Of a DNA stretch of 64,000 nt, positions 43,124-51,030 are shown piece by piece. Below the pieces are notes generated by a model. That model worked only from the letters and a program-made list of their open reading frames with translations, ran no database searches and had not been told where the DNA came from. The stretch covers positions 228,088-292,087 of the forward strand of contig ONYL01000001.1 in NCBI GenBank assembly GCA_900322035.1, in the 5' to 3' direction. How positions within the stretch are numbered: the first letter of the stretch is position 1; the number at the start of each line of letters is the position of its first letter. Source of the DNA: an uncultured Prevotella sp. (lineage in GTDB: Bacteria > Bacteroidota > Bacteroidia > Bacteroidales > Bacteroidaceae). The translations under genes and the position numbers were made by a program.

Positions 43124-43755
43124 TGAATGCAAACCAAGACAAAGTCACCATCATAGGCATTGCCGGCGGCACAGGGTCGGGCAAGACAACGGTGGTAAAG
43201 AAAATCGTAGAATCACTGCCTCCGAATTATGTGGCCGTGGTTCCTCTCGACTCTTACTATAACGATACAACGGGACTGACAGAAGAAGAGCGCAAGGCGA
43301 TCAACTTCGACCACCCCGATGCCTTCGACTGGAAACTGCTGATCAAACAAATCGACGACTTGCGCCATGGCAAAGTTATCGACCAGCCCACCTATTCCTA
43401 CATCCTCTCCAACCGCCTTCCGGAGACTATACGTGTGGAACCGAAACCGGTCATCATCGTGGAAGGAATTATGTCGCTGATCAACAAACGACTGCGCGAC
43501 ATGATGGACTTGAAGATCTTTGTGGACACCGACCCCGACGAACGGCTCATTCGCAACATCCAACGCGACACCATCGACCGCGGACGCACCGTGAGCATGG
43601 TGGTTGACCGCTATCTGAAAGTGCTAAAACCTATGCACGAACAGTTTATTGAGCCCACAAAACGATATGCCGACATCATCATTCCGCAAGGAGGAGAGAA
43701 TGAAAAAGGTATTGGCATCATCTGCAAATACATCGAAGGACTCATCAACCATTAA
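43123..43755 (+). CDS. udk: uridine kinase
   Basis: 210 residues. P-loop GIAGGTGSGKTTVVKKIVES (about 13-32), then VVPLDSYYND, INFDHPDAFDWKLLIKQIDD, PVIIVEGIMSLINKRLRDMM and the LID-like IRRDxxxRGR segment RNIQRDTIDRGRTVSMVVDR. It phosphorylates uridine and cytidine for pyrimidine salvage. PyrK/PyrD for de novo synthesis are a few kilobases downstream. Overlaps the glycosylase gene by one base. Confidence 0.96.
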   Translation: MNANQDKVTIIGIAGGTGSGKTTVVKKIVESLPPNYVAVVPLDSYYNDTTGLTEEERKAINFDHPDAFDWKLLIKQIDDLRHGKVIDQPTYSYILSNRLPETIRVEPKPVIIVEGIMSLINKRLRDMMDLKIFVDTDPDERLIRNIQRDTIDRGRTVSMVVDRYLKVLKPMHEQFIEPTKRYADIIIPQGGENEKGIGIICKYIEGLINH

Positions 43756-43780
43756 CGCAAGAAGATTACGCTTACAAAAC

Positions 43781-43815
43781 GGGCTGAGCAAAAAAGAAAA
43801 AAATCTGCTCAGCCC
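43781..43815. terminator. Terminator between udk and the histidine phosphatase gene
   Basis: GGGCTGAGCA pairs with TGCTCAGCCC (43806-43815) around an A-rich 15-nt loop; a short U-run (GTTTTG) exists on the reverse strand. Confidence 0.65.
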
Positions 43816-43842
43816 ATCCTCCTTATTGCCAACAGACTGCCA

Positions 43843-44355
43843 TCAAAGCAGGAGGACTCTCACCTCAGCGTTGGTCATCTTGAGAATTTCATTCATCGGC
43901 TTCTTGAAATATACACTTTGTATGGCTTTGTTGACTATGCCATGCCCTACAGCGAGCACGGTCTTGTTGGGATAGGTCACCTTTAGCCACGTAAGGAAAT
44001 TCTGGGCGCGGCTCTTGAGATGCTCCAAGCTCTCGACGTCGTCGGGCCAGTTGTTCCGCCAGTCCAAATCAGGTATATACTTTCCGGTGAAGCTACCCCA
44101 GTCACGCTCACGAAGCAAAGGGGTAGTCACTATCTGGGGATTGCCGTGAGCCTCGCCGATAATACGGCACGTATCGACAGCACGCTTCAAGTCGCTCGAT
44201 ACGAAGACATCTATCTTCTCGTCTTTCAGTTTGTCTCTCACTTCCCTTGCCTGCTCTCTGCCATGCTCATTGAGCTCGCCCTGCTCCTGGCCCTGCAAGA
44301 TCTGAGCCGCATTGTCCACCGTCTCGCCGTGGCGCACTAAAAATAATTTAGTCAT
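43843..44355 (-). CDS. histidine phosphatase family protein (phosphoglycerate mutase-like)
   Basis: 170 residues. The phosphohistidine motif LFLVRHGETVDNAAQILQGQ is at the start (His9), with Arg8, the Glu in LLRERDWGSF (about 80-89) and the second His in VLAVGHGIVNKA (about 139). This is the full catalytic set of the branch-1 histidine phosphatase superfamily (GpmB/CobC-like). Substrate is not determinable. The start at 44355 is divergent from a forward promoter 50 bp away. Confidence 0.92.
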   Translation of the reverse strand: MTKLFLVRHGETVDNAAQILQGQEQGELNEHGREQAREVRDKLKDEKIDVFVSSDLKRAVDTCRIIGEAHGNPQIVTTPLLRERDWGSFTGKYIPDLDWRNNWPDDVESLEHLKSRAQNFLTWLKVTYPNKTVLAVGHGIVNKAIQSVYFKKPMNEILKMTNAEVRVLLL

Positions 44356-44383
44356 TTTTCGAATAATATCATTTTTCCGCCTG

Positions 44384-44410
44384 CAAAATTACAGAAAATT
44401 ATTAATTTTG
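44384..44410. promoter_or_regulatory. Back-to-back -7 boxes
   Basis: Reverse strand TAATTTTG (44384-44391) serves the histidine phosphatase gene; forward strand TAATTTTG (44403-44410) starts a transcript toward 44428 and the HdeD-like gene. The two boxes are only 11 bp apart. Confidence 0.65.
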
Positions 44411-44427
44411 CAACAAGAAAAGACAAA

Positions 44428-44679
44428 ATGCGTATGCTTTCTCTATCAATTCTTACTTCTTCTATTCTTCTCATGCCGTTCTCTGCCAGCATTCTGTGCG
44501 GAGCCCGCTTTGGCAAGCGTGTCGGACAAGACTCTTGGCTTGTGCCACCAACGGCCATAAGATGCAGCGACATTGCGATGGTCGCAGACTTTGAGCCTGC
44601 CGATCCCCCTCCAAGTCAGCAGGAAGACCGTAGCAGCCAAGTTCCATGGAGCTTTCCAAGTGAGACTTGGAGGGAGTGA
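44428..44679 (+). CDS. possible 83-residue exported protein, uncertain
   Basis: ATG 17 bp after a good -7 box opens MRMLSLSILTSSILLMPFSA, which reads like a signal peptide, but the rest (PPSQQEDRSSQVPWSFPSET) is low in hydrophobic order and matches nothing I know. It may be a real small protein or only the leader of the HdeD-like gene at 44799. The remainder of 44680-44798 shows no other feature. Confidence 0.3.
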   Translation: MRMLSLSILTSSILLMPFSASILCGARFGKRVGQDSWLVPPTAIRCSDIAMVADFEPADPPPSQQEDRSSQVPWSFPSETWRE

Positions 44680-44798
44680 GACGAGAAGGAGCAGTTGGCG
44701 CACAATAATTCGATCATGGAATCTTGAAGCACATGGGCCCTCCGCTTACACGGATGCCATTGCCCATATTATTATCAATAAACAAATCCAGCATCTAT

Positions 44799-45431
44799 AT
44801 GAGGCTCTTACAAAGTTCTGTTTTCCGCGCCGTTGTGGCGATCATCGTCGGCGCCCTACTTGTGAAGTATCGTGAGGACACCGTGACGTGGCTGACCATC
44901 GCCATCGGCATTCTGTTTTTTCTCTCCGGACTCACATCGGTTATCATCTATTACGCCAACAAGCGCAATCTGGGCCGGGACACCTCAACCGTGACCGACA
45001 CTGTCAGCCAAGCGATGACACCCGCATTCCCCATTGGCGGATTAGGCTCCATGGTTCTTGGCGTTATTTTGGCCTTCATGCCCATCACGTTCATCAGAGG
45101 TGTGGTCGTCATTCTTGGCTGCATAGTCATCTTGGCCACTATAGGCCAGTTTGTTTCTCTTGCCCAAGCACGGAGATACGGCTCCGTCCCTTTCATTTTC
45201 TGGATATTCCCATCAATACTCCTCCTCATCGGAGTATACTGTGTGGCGCAACCGGTCGACACGGCCTCTCTCCCACTGTTCATCATTGGCTGGGCCTTAA
45301 TGGTCTACGGAGTCGTGGAATGTACCAATGCATTCAAGATTTACCGGCTGAAGAAGGCTTGGGAAAAAATGGCCAACCAGGGACAGAAGGCACAACTCAA
45401 CGATATCCAAGATGCCGAAGAGGTGAAATGA
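44799..45431 (+). CDS. DUF308/HdeD-like membrane protein
   Basis: 210 residues from ATG 44799 (MRLLQSSVFRAVVAIIVGAL); an upstream TTG at 44724 is open but adds an unlikely start. Six hydrophobic segments arranged as pairs with short turns (LTIAIGILFFLSGLTSVIIY, then MVLGVILAFMPITFIRGVVV, then LPLFIIGWALMVYGVVECTN), the HdeD/DUF308 architecture. The C-terminus is a charged tail. Role in stress or acid tolerance is suggested for the family only. It ends in a 4-bp overlap with a 34-codon gene. Confidence 0.8.
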   Translation: MRLLQSSVFRAVVAIIVGALLVKYREDTVTWLTIAIGILFFLSGLTSVIIYYANKRNLGRDTSTVTDTVSQAMTPAFPIGGLGSMVLGVILAFMPITFIRGVVVILGCIVILATIGQFVSLAQARRYGSVPFIFWIFPSILLLIGVYCVAQPVDTASLPLFIIGWALMVYGVVECTNAFKIYRLKKAWEKMANQGQKAQLNDIQDAEEVK

Positions 45432-45532
45432 GAGAGGAGGAGGGCTCAGGATTCTTTCTGGCTTTATCGTCTCTCGGAGTTTTCCTTATTTTTTATACCA
45501 TTGCAAAAGAAATAAAACCTTATCAGAAATGA
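45428..45532 (+). CDS. 34-residue single-segment membrane peptide between HdeD-like and pyrK
   Basis: Starts MREEEGSGFFLALSSLGVFL and ends [14 protein letters not shown]. The start overlaps the HdeD-like stop (ATGA) and the stop overlaps the pyrK start (ATGA), so ribosomes can pass through all three frames. It has an acidic head, one membrane segment (about 8-25) and a basic tail. The double overlap is strong evidence that it is translated. It is too short for usual gene finders. Function unknown; it may be an accessory peptide of the membrane protein before it. Confidence 0.6.
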   Translation: MREEEGSGFFLALSSLGVFLIFYTIAKEIKPYQK

Positions 45533-46305
45533 AGAAATATTGTCAAGATCTGACTGTGGTGTCGGCTGAGCATTTGTCGGACAAGCACACGCTGCTGAAG
45601 CTCACACGCGACGAGGCACTGCCACAGATGGAACCCGGCCAGTTTGTCGAAGTGCGCTGCGATGGCAGTGCCTCCACATTCCTCCGCCGCCCCATTTCCA
45701 TTAATTATTTTGATCCCGAACGCAATGAGATGTGGATCCTGGTGGCAGCCGTTGGAGATGGCACGAAGAGCCTCTATGCACTCAAGGCCGGCGATACGCT
45801 CAACTGCGTTTTTCCCTTAGGAAACCATTTCACGCTGACTCAGCGCCCCAATGAGGGAGTCCTGCTCGTAGGCGGTGGCGTGGGCGTGGCCCCACTGCTT
45901 TTTGCCGGCAAACGCCTGCAAGAACAAGGCCTGAAACCTTCTTTTCTCCTTGGAGCACGTTCGGCCAAAGACCTTTTGGAACTGGACTACTTTGAACAGT
46001 TGGGCGACGTATATGTCACCACCGAAGATGGGTCGCAGGGAGAAAAGGGATTCGTCACCAACCACTCGATCCTCAAGCAGCAACGTTTTGACCGCATCTG
46101 CACTTGCGGCCCCAAACCCATGATGATGGCTGTGGCACGATATGCCTCACATGCTTCCATAGACTGTGAGGCTTCGTTGGAAAACATGATGGCGTGCGGA
46201 ATAGGAGCCTGCCTCTGTTGCGTAGAGAAAACGACAGAAGGCAATCTGAGAGTATGCAAAGACGGACCTGTGTTTAATATCAATCAATTGTTATGGCAAA
46301 TCTAA
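45529..46305 (+). CDS. pyrK: dihydroorotate dehydrogenase B, electron-transfer subunit
   Basis: 258 residues, a ferredoxin-reductase-like subunit with FAD and a [2Fe-2S] cluster. FAD binding is seen in [15 protein letters not shown] (about 47-61), the NAD site in [20 protein letters not shown] (about 107-126), and the cluster cysteines in [16 protein letters not shown] and RVCKDGPVF near the C-terminus (about 220-250). It passes electrons from PyrD-bound FMN to NAD. The end overlaps pyrD by 13 bp, which fixes the pairing. Confidence 0.95.
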   Translation: MKKYCQDLTVVSAEHLSDKHTLLKLTRDEALPQMEPGQFVEVRCDGSASTFLRRPISINYFDPERNEMWILVAAVGDGTKSLYALKAGDTLNCVFPLGNHFTLTQRPNEGVLLVGGGVGVAPLLFAGKRLQEQGLKPSFLLGARSAKDLLELDYFEQLGDVYVTTEDGSQGEKGFVTNHSILKQQRFDRICTCGPKPMMMAVARYASHASIDCEASLENMMACGIGACLCCVEKTTEGNLRVCKDGPVFNINQLLWQI

Positions 46306-47201
46306 GTGTAAAGATCAATCGGCTGTCGCTGAAAAATCCGGTGATGACGGCCAGCGGAACTTTCGGCTATGGATTGGAATATGCCGATTTTGTTCCTTTG
46401 GAAGAATTGGGCGGCATCATTGTGAAAGGGACAACACTCCAACCGCGGCAAGGTAATGATTACCCCCGCATGGCCGAGACACCCCAGGGAATGCTCAACT
46501 GCGTGGGATTGCAAAACAAAGGTGTAGACTACTTCTGCGAACATATCTATCCGAAAATAAAAGACATACAAACCAACTTTATCGTCAACGTAAGCGGCAA
46601 CTCTCCTCAGACTTACGCTGAATGTGCCCAACGACTGGCATCATTGGAGAATATACCAGCTATCGAGCTGAATATCAGTTGTCCCAACGTGAAACAGGGT
46701 GGCATGGCCTTCGGCGTCACCTGTGAGGGAGCAGCCTCGGTGGTGCGTGCCGTGAGAAAAGTCTATCCCAAGACTCTCATCGTGAAGCTGTCACCCAATG
46801 TGACCGACATCGTCAGCATCGCCCGCACTTGTGAGGATGAGGGAGCAGACTGCGTCTCCCTGATCAATACCCTCTTGGGTATGGCTGTAGACATAGAACA
46901 CCGCAAACCTCTGCTGAGCATTCGCACGGGAGGCCTGAGTGGCCCGGCCGTGAAACCTGTGGCCCTGCGCATGGTCTACGATGTAACTCATGCCGTGAAG
47001 ATTCCCGTAATCGGCTTGGGAGGCATAATGACGGCCAAAGACGCGATAGAATTCCTCATGTGTGGAGCAACCGCCATCCAAGTGGGCACAGCCAACTTCA
47101 TTGATCCGGGAGTCACCATTAAAATTCGCGATGGCATCAATGACTGGCTCGACCACCATGGCTGCGCAAGCGTTGACGAGATCATCGGTGCCATTGGCTA
47201 A
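46293..47201 (+). CDS. pyrD: dihydroorotate dehydrogenase B, catalytic subunit
   Basis: 302 residues, FMN-binding TIM barrel of class 1[21 protein letters not shown] at the start, [16 protein letters not shown], catalytic cysteine in [17 protein letters not shown] (about 127-143), and the phosphate site [20 protein letters not shown] near residues 235-255. It oxidises dihydroorotate to orotate in pyrimidine synthesis, with PyrK carrying electrons to NAD. The 13-bp overlap with pyrK indicates coupled translation. Confidence 0.96.
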   Translation: MANLSVKINRLSLKNPVMTASGTFGYGLEYADFVPLEELGGIIVKGTTLQPRQGNDYPRMAETPQGMLNCVGLQNKGVDYFCEHIYPKIKDIQTNFIVNVSGNSPQTYAECAQRLASLENIPAIELNISCPNVKQGGMAFGVTCEGAASVVRAVRKVYPKTLIVKLSPNVTDIVSIARTCEDEGADCVSLINTLLGMAVDIEHRKPLLSIRTGGLSGPAVKPVALRMVYDVTHAVKIPVIGLGGIMTAKDAIEFLMCGATAIQVGTANFIDPGVTIKIRDGINDWLDHHGCASVDEIIGAIG

Positions 47202-47324
47202 ACTCTATTTGACGAGATAATAATCATGTAGAAATCCGTCCCTGTTTCTCGCTTTTTCATCGCTTTTGTTATGCTCGCTTACTGATAACGCCAATAGCGC
47301 GCACAATATATCATCAAGCATTTT

Positions 47325-47376
47325 AGAGGGTGTATCATCATCTGATTTTTCATCGGAATATGATACACCCTCTTTA
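47325..47376 (+). terminator. Terminator after pyrD
   Basis: AGAGGGTGTATCAT pairs perfectly with ATGATACACCCTCT (47360-47373), then TTTATT. The loop (about 21 nt) can pair further. Confidence 0.85.
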
Positions 47377-47379
47377 TTA

Positions 47380-47990
47380 GCTGATCTTTTTCATAGCCAA
47401 TCAGCCATTCTCAGACCATCTCTCTTCATTGTTGGCGAGGAGAAAGACTAATCGGTGAAAGACGCTACGAACGTCTGAATAATTGTTATCTCTGCAATCC
47501 CGTGCGTACTGCGTAATGCTATTTTTTCGGCTCTCTAAGCTTTGCTTCTGAAATTGATACTGTGCTTTTGGATTTGCGTCATTATATCCCGTGCAAAGCC
47601 TTAATCCGCTTTCTCGGTCAAAAAATCATCAGCTCCCTCAAAGCTATCGGGTGATTCAGGAAAGGTCTGCCTGCAGAGAATCTAAGTCGAAGCCTAAAAT
47701 GCTTGAACCAAAAAAGAAAGTCAGAACGATGGCCTTTGTTTTTAGAAGTCCCCTGCTATACCGGTCCACAACTAATGAGAAATATATCTACCAAAGAATT
47801 GATTCCGCTTTCGAAGATCATTATCTTTGTAAGTGAAATCCAACATAAGGTGCAGCCCACACCTAACACCCAACTCAATGAGTGGCTGAACACCACCAAC
47901 GATAAGATAGGATGTCTGTATAAAGTTAGAGCGGATGATGAGAAGAATCTCTCAAAATGAGGCCTTCAGAAAGAATGTTTCACGGCCTAT
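47380..47990. other. gene-poor stretch between pyrD and the HTH regulator
   Basis: Only short, unrecognisable frames are present. A possible promoter (TTG at 47799-47801, 20 bp, TATCTTTG at 47822-47829) points toward 47960 but no sizeable gene follows it. An 85-codon frame ending at 47960 has protein-like composition in its second half yet the promoter lies inside it, so I do not accept it. Confidence 0.45.
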
Positions 47991-47993
47991 TTT

Positions 47994-48476
47994 TCAGCTC
48001 TTTTCAGGGACAAAAGTTTCCCAAGTCTGGTCGTCATAAAAGACCCGAATCTCAGTAATCTTGCGGGGCTTCTTTTCAACTATTTTTATCACTTCTTTCG
48101 GTTGTGGGGCAGGCAGGGGTTGCTGGCCGAAAAAGGTAGGTTCAGAGGAAGGGGGAGTGACAGAGCGCTGACCTTCATTGAGGACAGTATCAGCACTAAA
48201 AGAAGGGTGGGAGGTGGAAGTCTGATCTTCGGTATTAAGCTCAGAAGAAGGATCTTTCTCAAACATCTCTCCACGACCGAAGAGGAGCCAATCGGTTGAG
48301 ATTTTAGGAATCTTGTTCTTGATGGCCTCAACTATATTGAGCGTAGGTTTGGTACGACCATTAAAGATGCTGCTTAGCGCACCTTCGCTCATTCCAATGA
48401 AATTGGCAAATACCTTTTGGGTCTGATGCTGATTCTCCATTACAAGACGAATTCTATCCTTCATCAACTCTTCCAT
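47994..48476 (-). CDS. XRE-type helix-turn-helix transcriptional regulator
   Basis: 160 residues. The DNA-binding domain covers about 5-70: DRIRLVMENQHQTQKVFANF, GMSEGALSSIFNGRTKPTLN (helix-turn-helix) and ISTDWLLFGRGEMF. A Ser/Pro/Glu-rich linker (about 75-125) leads to a conserved C-terminal piece IVEKKPRKITEIRVFYDDQT found in several Bacteroidetes regulators of this type. Its promoter and two 12-bp palindromes lie upstream, suggesting autoregulation. It is transcribed alone. Confidence 0.88.
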   Translation of the reverse strand: MEELMKDRIRLVMENQHQTQKVFANFIGMSEGALSSIFNGRTKPTLNIVEAIKNKIPKISTDWLLFGRGEMFEKDPSSELNTEDQTSTSHPSFSADTVLNEGQRSVTPPSSEPTFFGQQPLPAPQPKEVIKIVEKKPRKITEIRVFYDDQTWETFVPEKS

Positions 48477-48541
48477 TGCTGTCTGTTCTTTTGTTGTTAA
48501 GCCTCTAAAAGGGCAAAAATAGTCAATTCTTTAATGATTTA

Positions 48542-48572
48542 CAAAGGTAAACAATATTTTCTACATACACAA
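48542..48572 (-). promoter_or_regulatory. Promoter of the HTH regulator
   Basis: Reverse strand TTG (48570-48572), 20 bp, TACCTTTG (48542-48549); leader of about 60 nt to the ATG at 48476. Confidence 0.65.
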
Positions 48573-48592
48573 CAAATGTGAAGAGTATTTTT

Positions 48593-48624
48593 ATATTTAA
48601 ATATGTATTTTGATATTTAAATAT
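48593..48624. promoter_or_regulatory. Twin palindromes, candidate operators
   Basis: ATATTTAAATAT occurs at 48593-48604 and 48613-48624, exactly 20 bp apart (two helical turns). They sit about 20 and 40 bp upstream of the -33 element of the HTH gene. Confidence 0.55.
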
Positions 48625-48649
48625 TCGCAATTCTGTTTTCAAAACTAAA

Positions 48650-49336
48650 TTTGCTAAGTTTTAGATTACATATTAAAATTTACAGCTTTAAAGAGGCCTA
48701 AAGTTAGCAATACAACACAATTTCATAACGATTTGGGTTATAGGGTATTGAATTAACTATTTATTCTGTAAAAGAGTCATAATTCAAGCCCAAAGAGGTA
48801 TAAGAAGGCTAAATCTTCGGTCTTTTATTCGTAAAAATCCCTTATTTCATTGGTTTTCAAGCCTATAAAGCATTTATGTTGACTATGCATAAATATCAGT
48901 ATGCATTTTTAAATACAAATATTTTGATTTACGTTTATATATTTAGAGACTTAATTTTATTTTGTATTTCAACATTCTCAATCCTATTTTGTAAATTGTA
49001 CACTAATTTACAATTGCAAATACACAAATAATCAACAACTTTAAATGTTATCAAGTGTGAACGGCAAATTTGATACTCTTTGAAGGACTAATTTTAGGCG
49101 TTTTTGCAATATTTGGGCCGTCGGCAATGAAGAACGAAAAAACACGAGTTTTAAGAGGGGTAAATAGTACATAAATGCCGATGAATGAATGGTTTAACTA
49201 AAATAAAAGAGTCATGATAATCCCACGAAATAGATGAAAAACAGATGAAAATGGGAGTAAAAAACACAAATTTAACGTTTTCTATGGAAGAACAAAGCAA
49301 TCAAAGGAGCATCGGAAAATGACGGGAAAAAGATAA
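48650..49336. other. AT-rich non-coding region
   Basis: About 690 bp without any frame of note and with much higher A+T than neighbours. It contains a TAAATTTG box at 48646-48653 on the forward strand and an inverted repeat TTGTAAATT-gtacact-AATTTACAA (48989-49013). A strong hairpin terminator closes it at 49337. It may be only an intergenic region, or a non-coding transcript. No clustered DnaA boxes were seen. Confidence 0.5.
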
Positions 49337-49376
49337 AAACAGGCCATTTCTGTGATAAGAAATGGCCTGTTTTTTA
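49337..49376. terminator. Strong hairpin terminator
   Basis: AAACAGGCCATTTC (49337-49350) pairs perfectly with GAAATGGCCTGTTT (49359-49372), with U-runs in both directions. It can end the reverse-strand holA (stop at 49430) or a forward transcript from the AT-rich region. Confidence 0.85.
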
Positions 49377-49429
49377 ATGTGTTAGCCCGGAAACTGACAC
49401 ATTTTTGGGAGACTTGGGCCTCCCCTACT

Positions 49430-50461
49430 TCAATGCATGATGAAGAACAAAAGCTCTTTCATGAGTTGTGCTGGTGGAGTACTCGAGTTATCCACACCCT
49501 TATTTTTCATATCTGTTTCCCGGATTTTAGCCAAGATCTTCATCACCTTTACCCCAGAATAATTTCTCATTCCTATAAGATAAGGACGAGCTGCCCAGGG
49601 TGACTTCAGGTCGAGATATTGAGCAACGCTGGCCTCCGTCTTCTGCCCGGGAGTATAGTAGGCTATCATCAGATTTTGAAAAAAATTATAGAGACTGGGC
49701 AGGAGTAGGAAAAGGCCCGCCGTCTTTGAGTTTTTGTCAAAATAATTAATGATCTGATTAGCTTTAAAAATTTGCTTATTGGCAATGGCATCACGAAGCT
49801 CGAATCCGTTAAATTCTTTGCTCACTCCTATCTCATGTTCCACGACCTCTGGAGAGACTCTTCGATTATCTTTTGGTAGCGAGATGAGGACCTTGTCAAG
49901 CTCAGAAGTCAGCCTATGCAAATCCGCCCCAACATGTTCAGATATCATCTGTGCCGCCTTGTCATCGATGGCAGCCTGATGGAGTTTCAAATATCCGCTG
50001 ATAAACGCAGGCAACTCATAGTCACGTTTCTTTTTGCTCTCAAACACAACAGCCGATGGTGGAATCTTTTTCCCCACTAAAGAACGGCCATCAATCTTTC
50101 CCCCTTTGTGACAGAGGACAAGAATGGTTGTGGCTACAGGTTTTTCGAAATATCGTGCCAGTCTGCTCCCGTTACCTTTCATGTTCTGACTTTCCTTGAC
50201 AATAACGACTCTATAGTCGGCCATCATGGGATAGGTCCGCGCCTCATCGGCCACACGCTGATCAGAAGTCTCTGCACCGAAAAGAATCACTTGATTAAAG
50301 TCACGCTCCTCGGGTTTGAGTACATTCTCAGCCAAATAATCGCTGATCTTGTCGATGAAGTAAGGTTCCTCACCCTGCAAAATATAGATGGGGGCAAACT
50401 TGCGGTTTTTCAAGTCGCGCATGATGGATTCGTATGTGGAGGTTTGTTTTTTCTCAGCCAT
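49430..50461 (-). CDS. holA: DNA polymerase III subunit delta
   Basis: 343 residues. The clamp-loader delta pattern is clear: APIYILQGEEPYFIDKISDY at about 23-42, a region of charged helices (EARTYPMMADYRVVIVKESQ), the domain II TTILVLCHKGGKIDGRSLVG and the helical collar domain later (ISEHVGADLHRLTSELDKVL). It opens the beta clamp within the DnaX complex. Length is normal. Gene start at 50461 is divergent from the HsdR_N gene. Confidence 0.92.
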   Translation of the reverse strand: MAEKKQTSTYESIMRDLKNRKFAPIYILQGEEPYFIDKISDYLAENVLKPEERDFNQVILFGAETSDQRVADEARTYPMMADYRVVIVKESQNMKGNGSRLARYFEKPVATTILVLCHKGGKIDGRSLVGKKIPPSAVVFESKKKRDYELPAFISGYLKLHQAAIDDKAAQMISEHVGADLHRLTSELDKVLISLPKDNRRVSPEVVEHEIGVSKEFNGFELRDAIANKQIFKANQIINYFDKNSKTAGLFLLLPSLYNFFQNLMIAYYTPGQKTEASVAQYLDLKSPWAARPYLIGMRNYSGVKVMKILAKIRETDMKNKGVDNSSTPPAQLMKELLFFIMH

Positions 50462-50501
50462 AAATTACATTAACGGAAACTTAGAATTCATATTTTTTTG
50501 C

Positions 50502-50509
50502 TACCTTTG
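50502..50509 (+). promoter_or_regulatory. -7 box of the HsdR_N gene
   Basis: TACCTTTG, 21 bp before the ATG at 50531. The frame extends back over it from a TTG at 50498, so the ATG is preferred. Confidence 0.6.
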
Positions 50510-50530
50510 CAGCCATGCAAAGATAACAAA

Positions 50531-50980
50531 ATGATTCCAATCAACCTACCCCAATACGAGATAAATTTAGGTGGGACGAAAGACAATCCCACAATTTTTG
50601 ATATTCTGCGCCACAGATTCGTAGCCCTTACGCCAGAAGAATGGGTTAGACAACATTTCGTCCATTATCTTATCGAGCATCTTCACTACCCATCTCCGCT
50701 GATGGCCAACGAAGTAAAGCTTAGTGTGGGCAACAAGAAACTGCGTGCAGACACAGTGCTTTACGACCGCTCACTGCGTCCAAGAATGATCATCGAATAC
50801 AAGGCACCCAGTATACGAATTACGCGAAAGGTGTTTGACCAGATTTTGGCCTACAACACTTTGCTCCACGTGGAGTATCTTGTCATATCAAACGGACTTT
50901 CCACCTACTGTATGAGAACCGGCTCCAACGACAACTCTGCTCAATTTCTTGATACTATACCCGAATACGAACAGCTGTAA
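50531..50980 (+). CDS. stand-alone type I restriction HsdR N-terminal-domain protein
   Basis: 149 residues starting MIPINLPQYEINLGGTKDNP. It contains the HSDR_N core: TPEEWVRQHFVHYLIEHLHY, then KLRADTVLYDRSLRPRMIIE and YKAPSIRITRKVFDQILAYN, whose D...E-x-K pattern (Asp in RADTVLYD, Glu-Tyr-Lys) is the nuclease signature of this family. No helicase part and no hsdM/hsdS are nearby, so it is an orphan domain that may be a nuclease of other use. Such single-domain proteins are common beside holA in Bacteroidetes. Confidence 0.85.
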   Translation: MIPINLPQYEINLGGTKDNPTIFDILRHRFVALTPEEWVRQHFVHYLIEHLHYPSPLMANEVKLSVGNKKLRADTVLYDRSLRPRMIIEYKAPSIRITRKVFDQILAYNTLLHVEYLVISNGLSTYCMRTGSNDNSAQFLDTIPEYEQL

Positions 50981-51030
50981 AACTCGCGTATTTTAAAAGA
51001 GCCATACAGTTGACTGGAAATATTAAAAAT

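Noticed and set aside
47703-47960. 85-codon forward frame before the HTH gene
   Set aside because: A promoter-like TATCTTTG lies inside it, there is no upstream signal, and nothing in it is recognisable.
48650-49336. Chromosomal replication origin
   Set aside because: AT-rich, and holA is near, but no cluster of DnaA boxes and no dnaA or gidA-type neighbours were seen.
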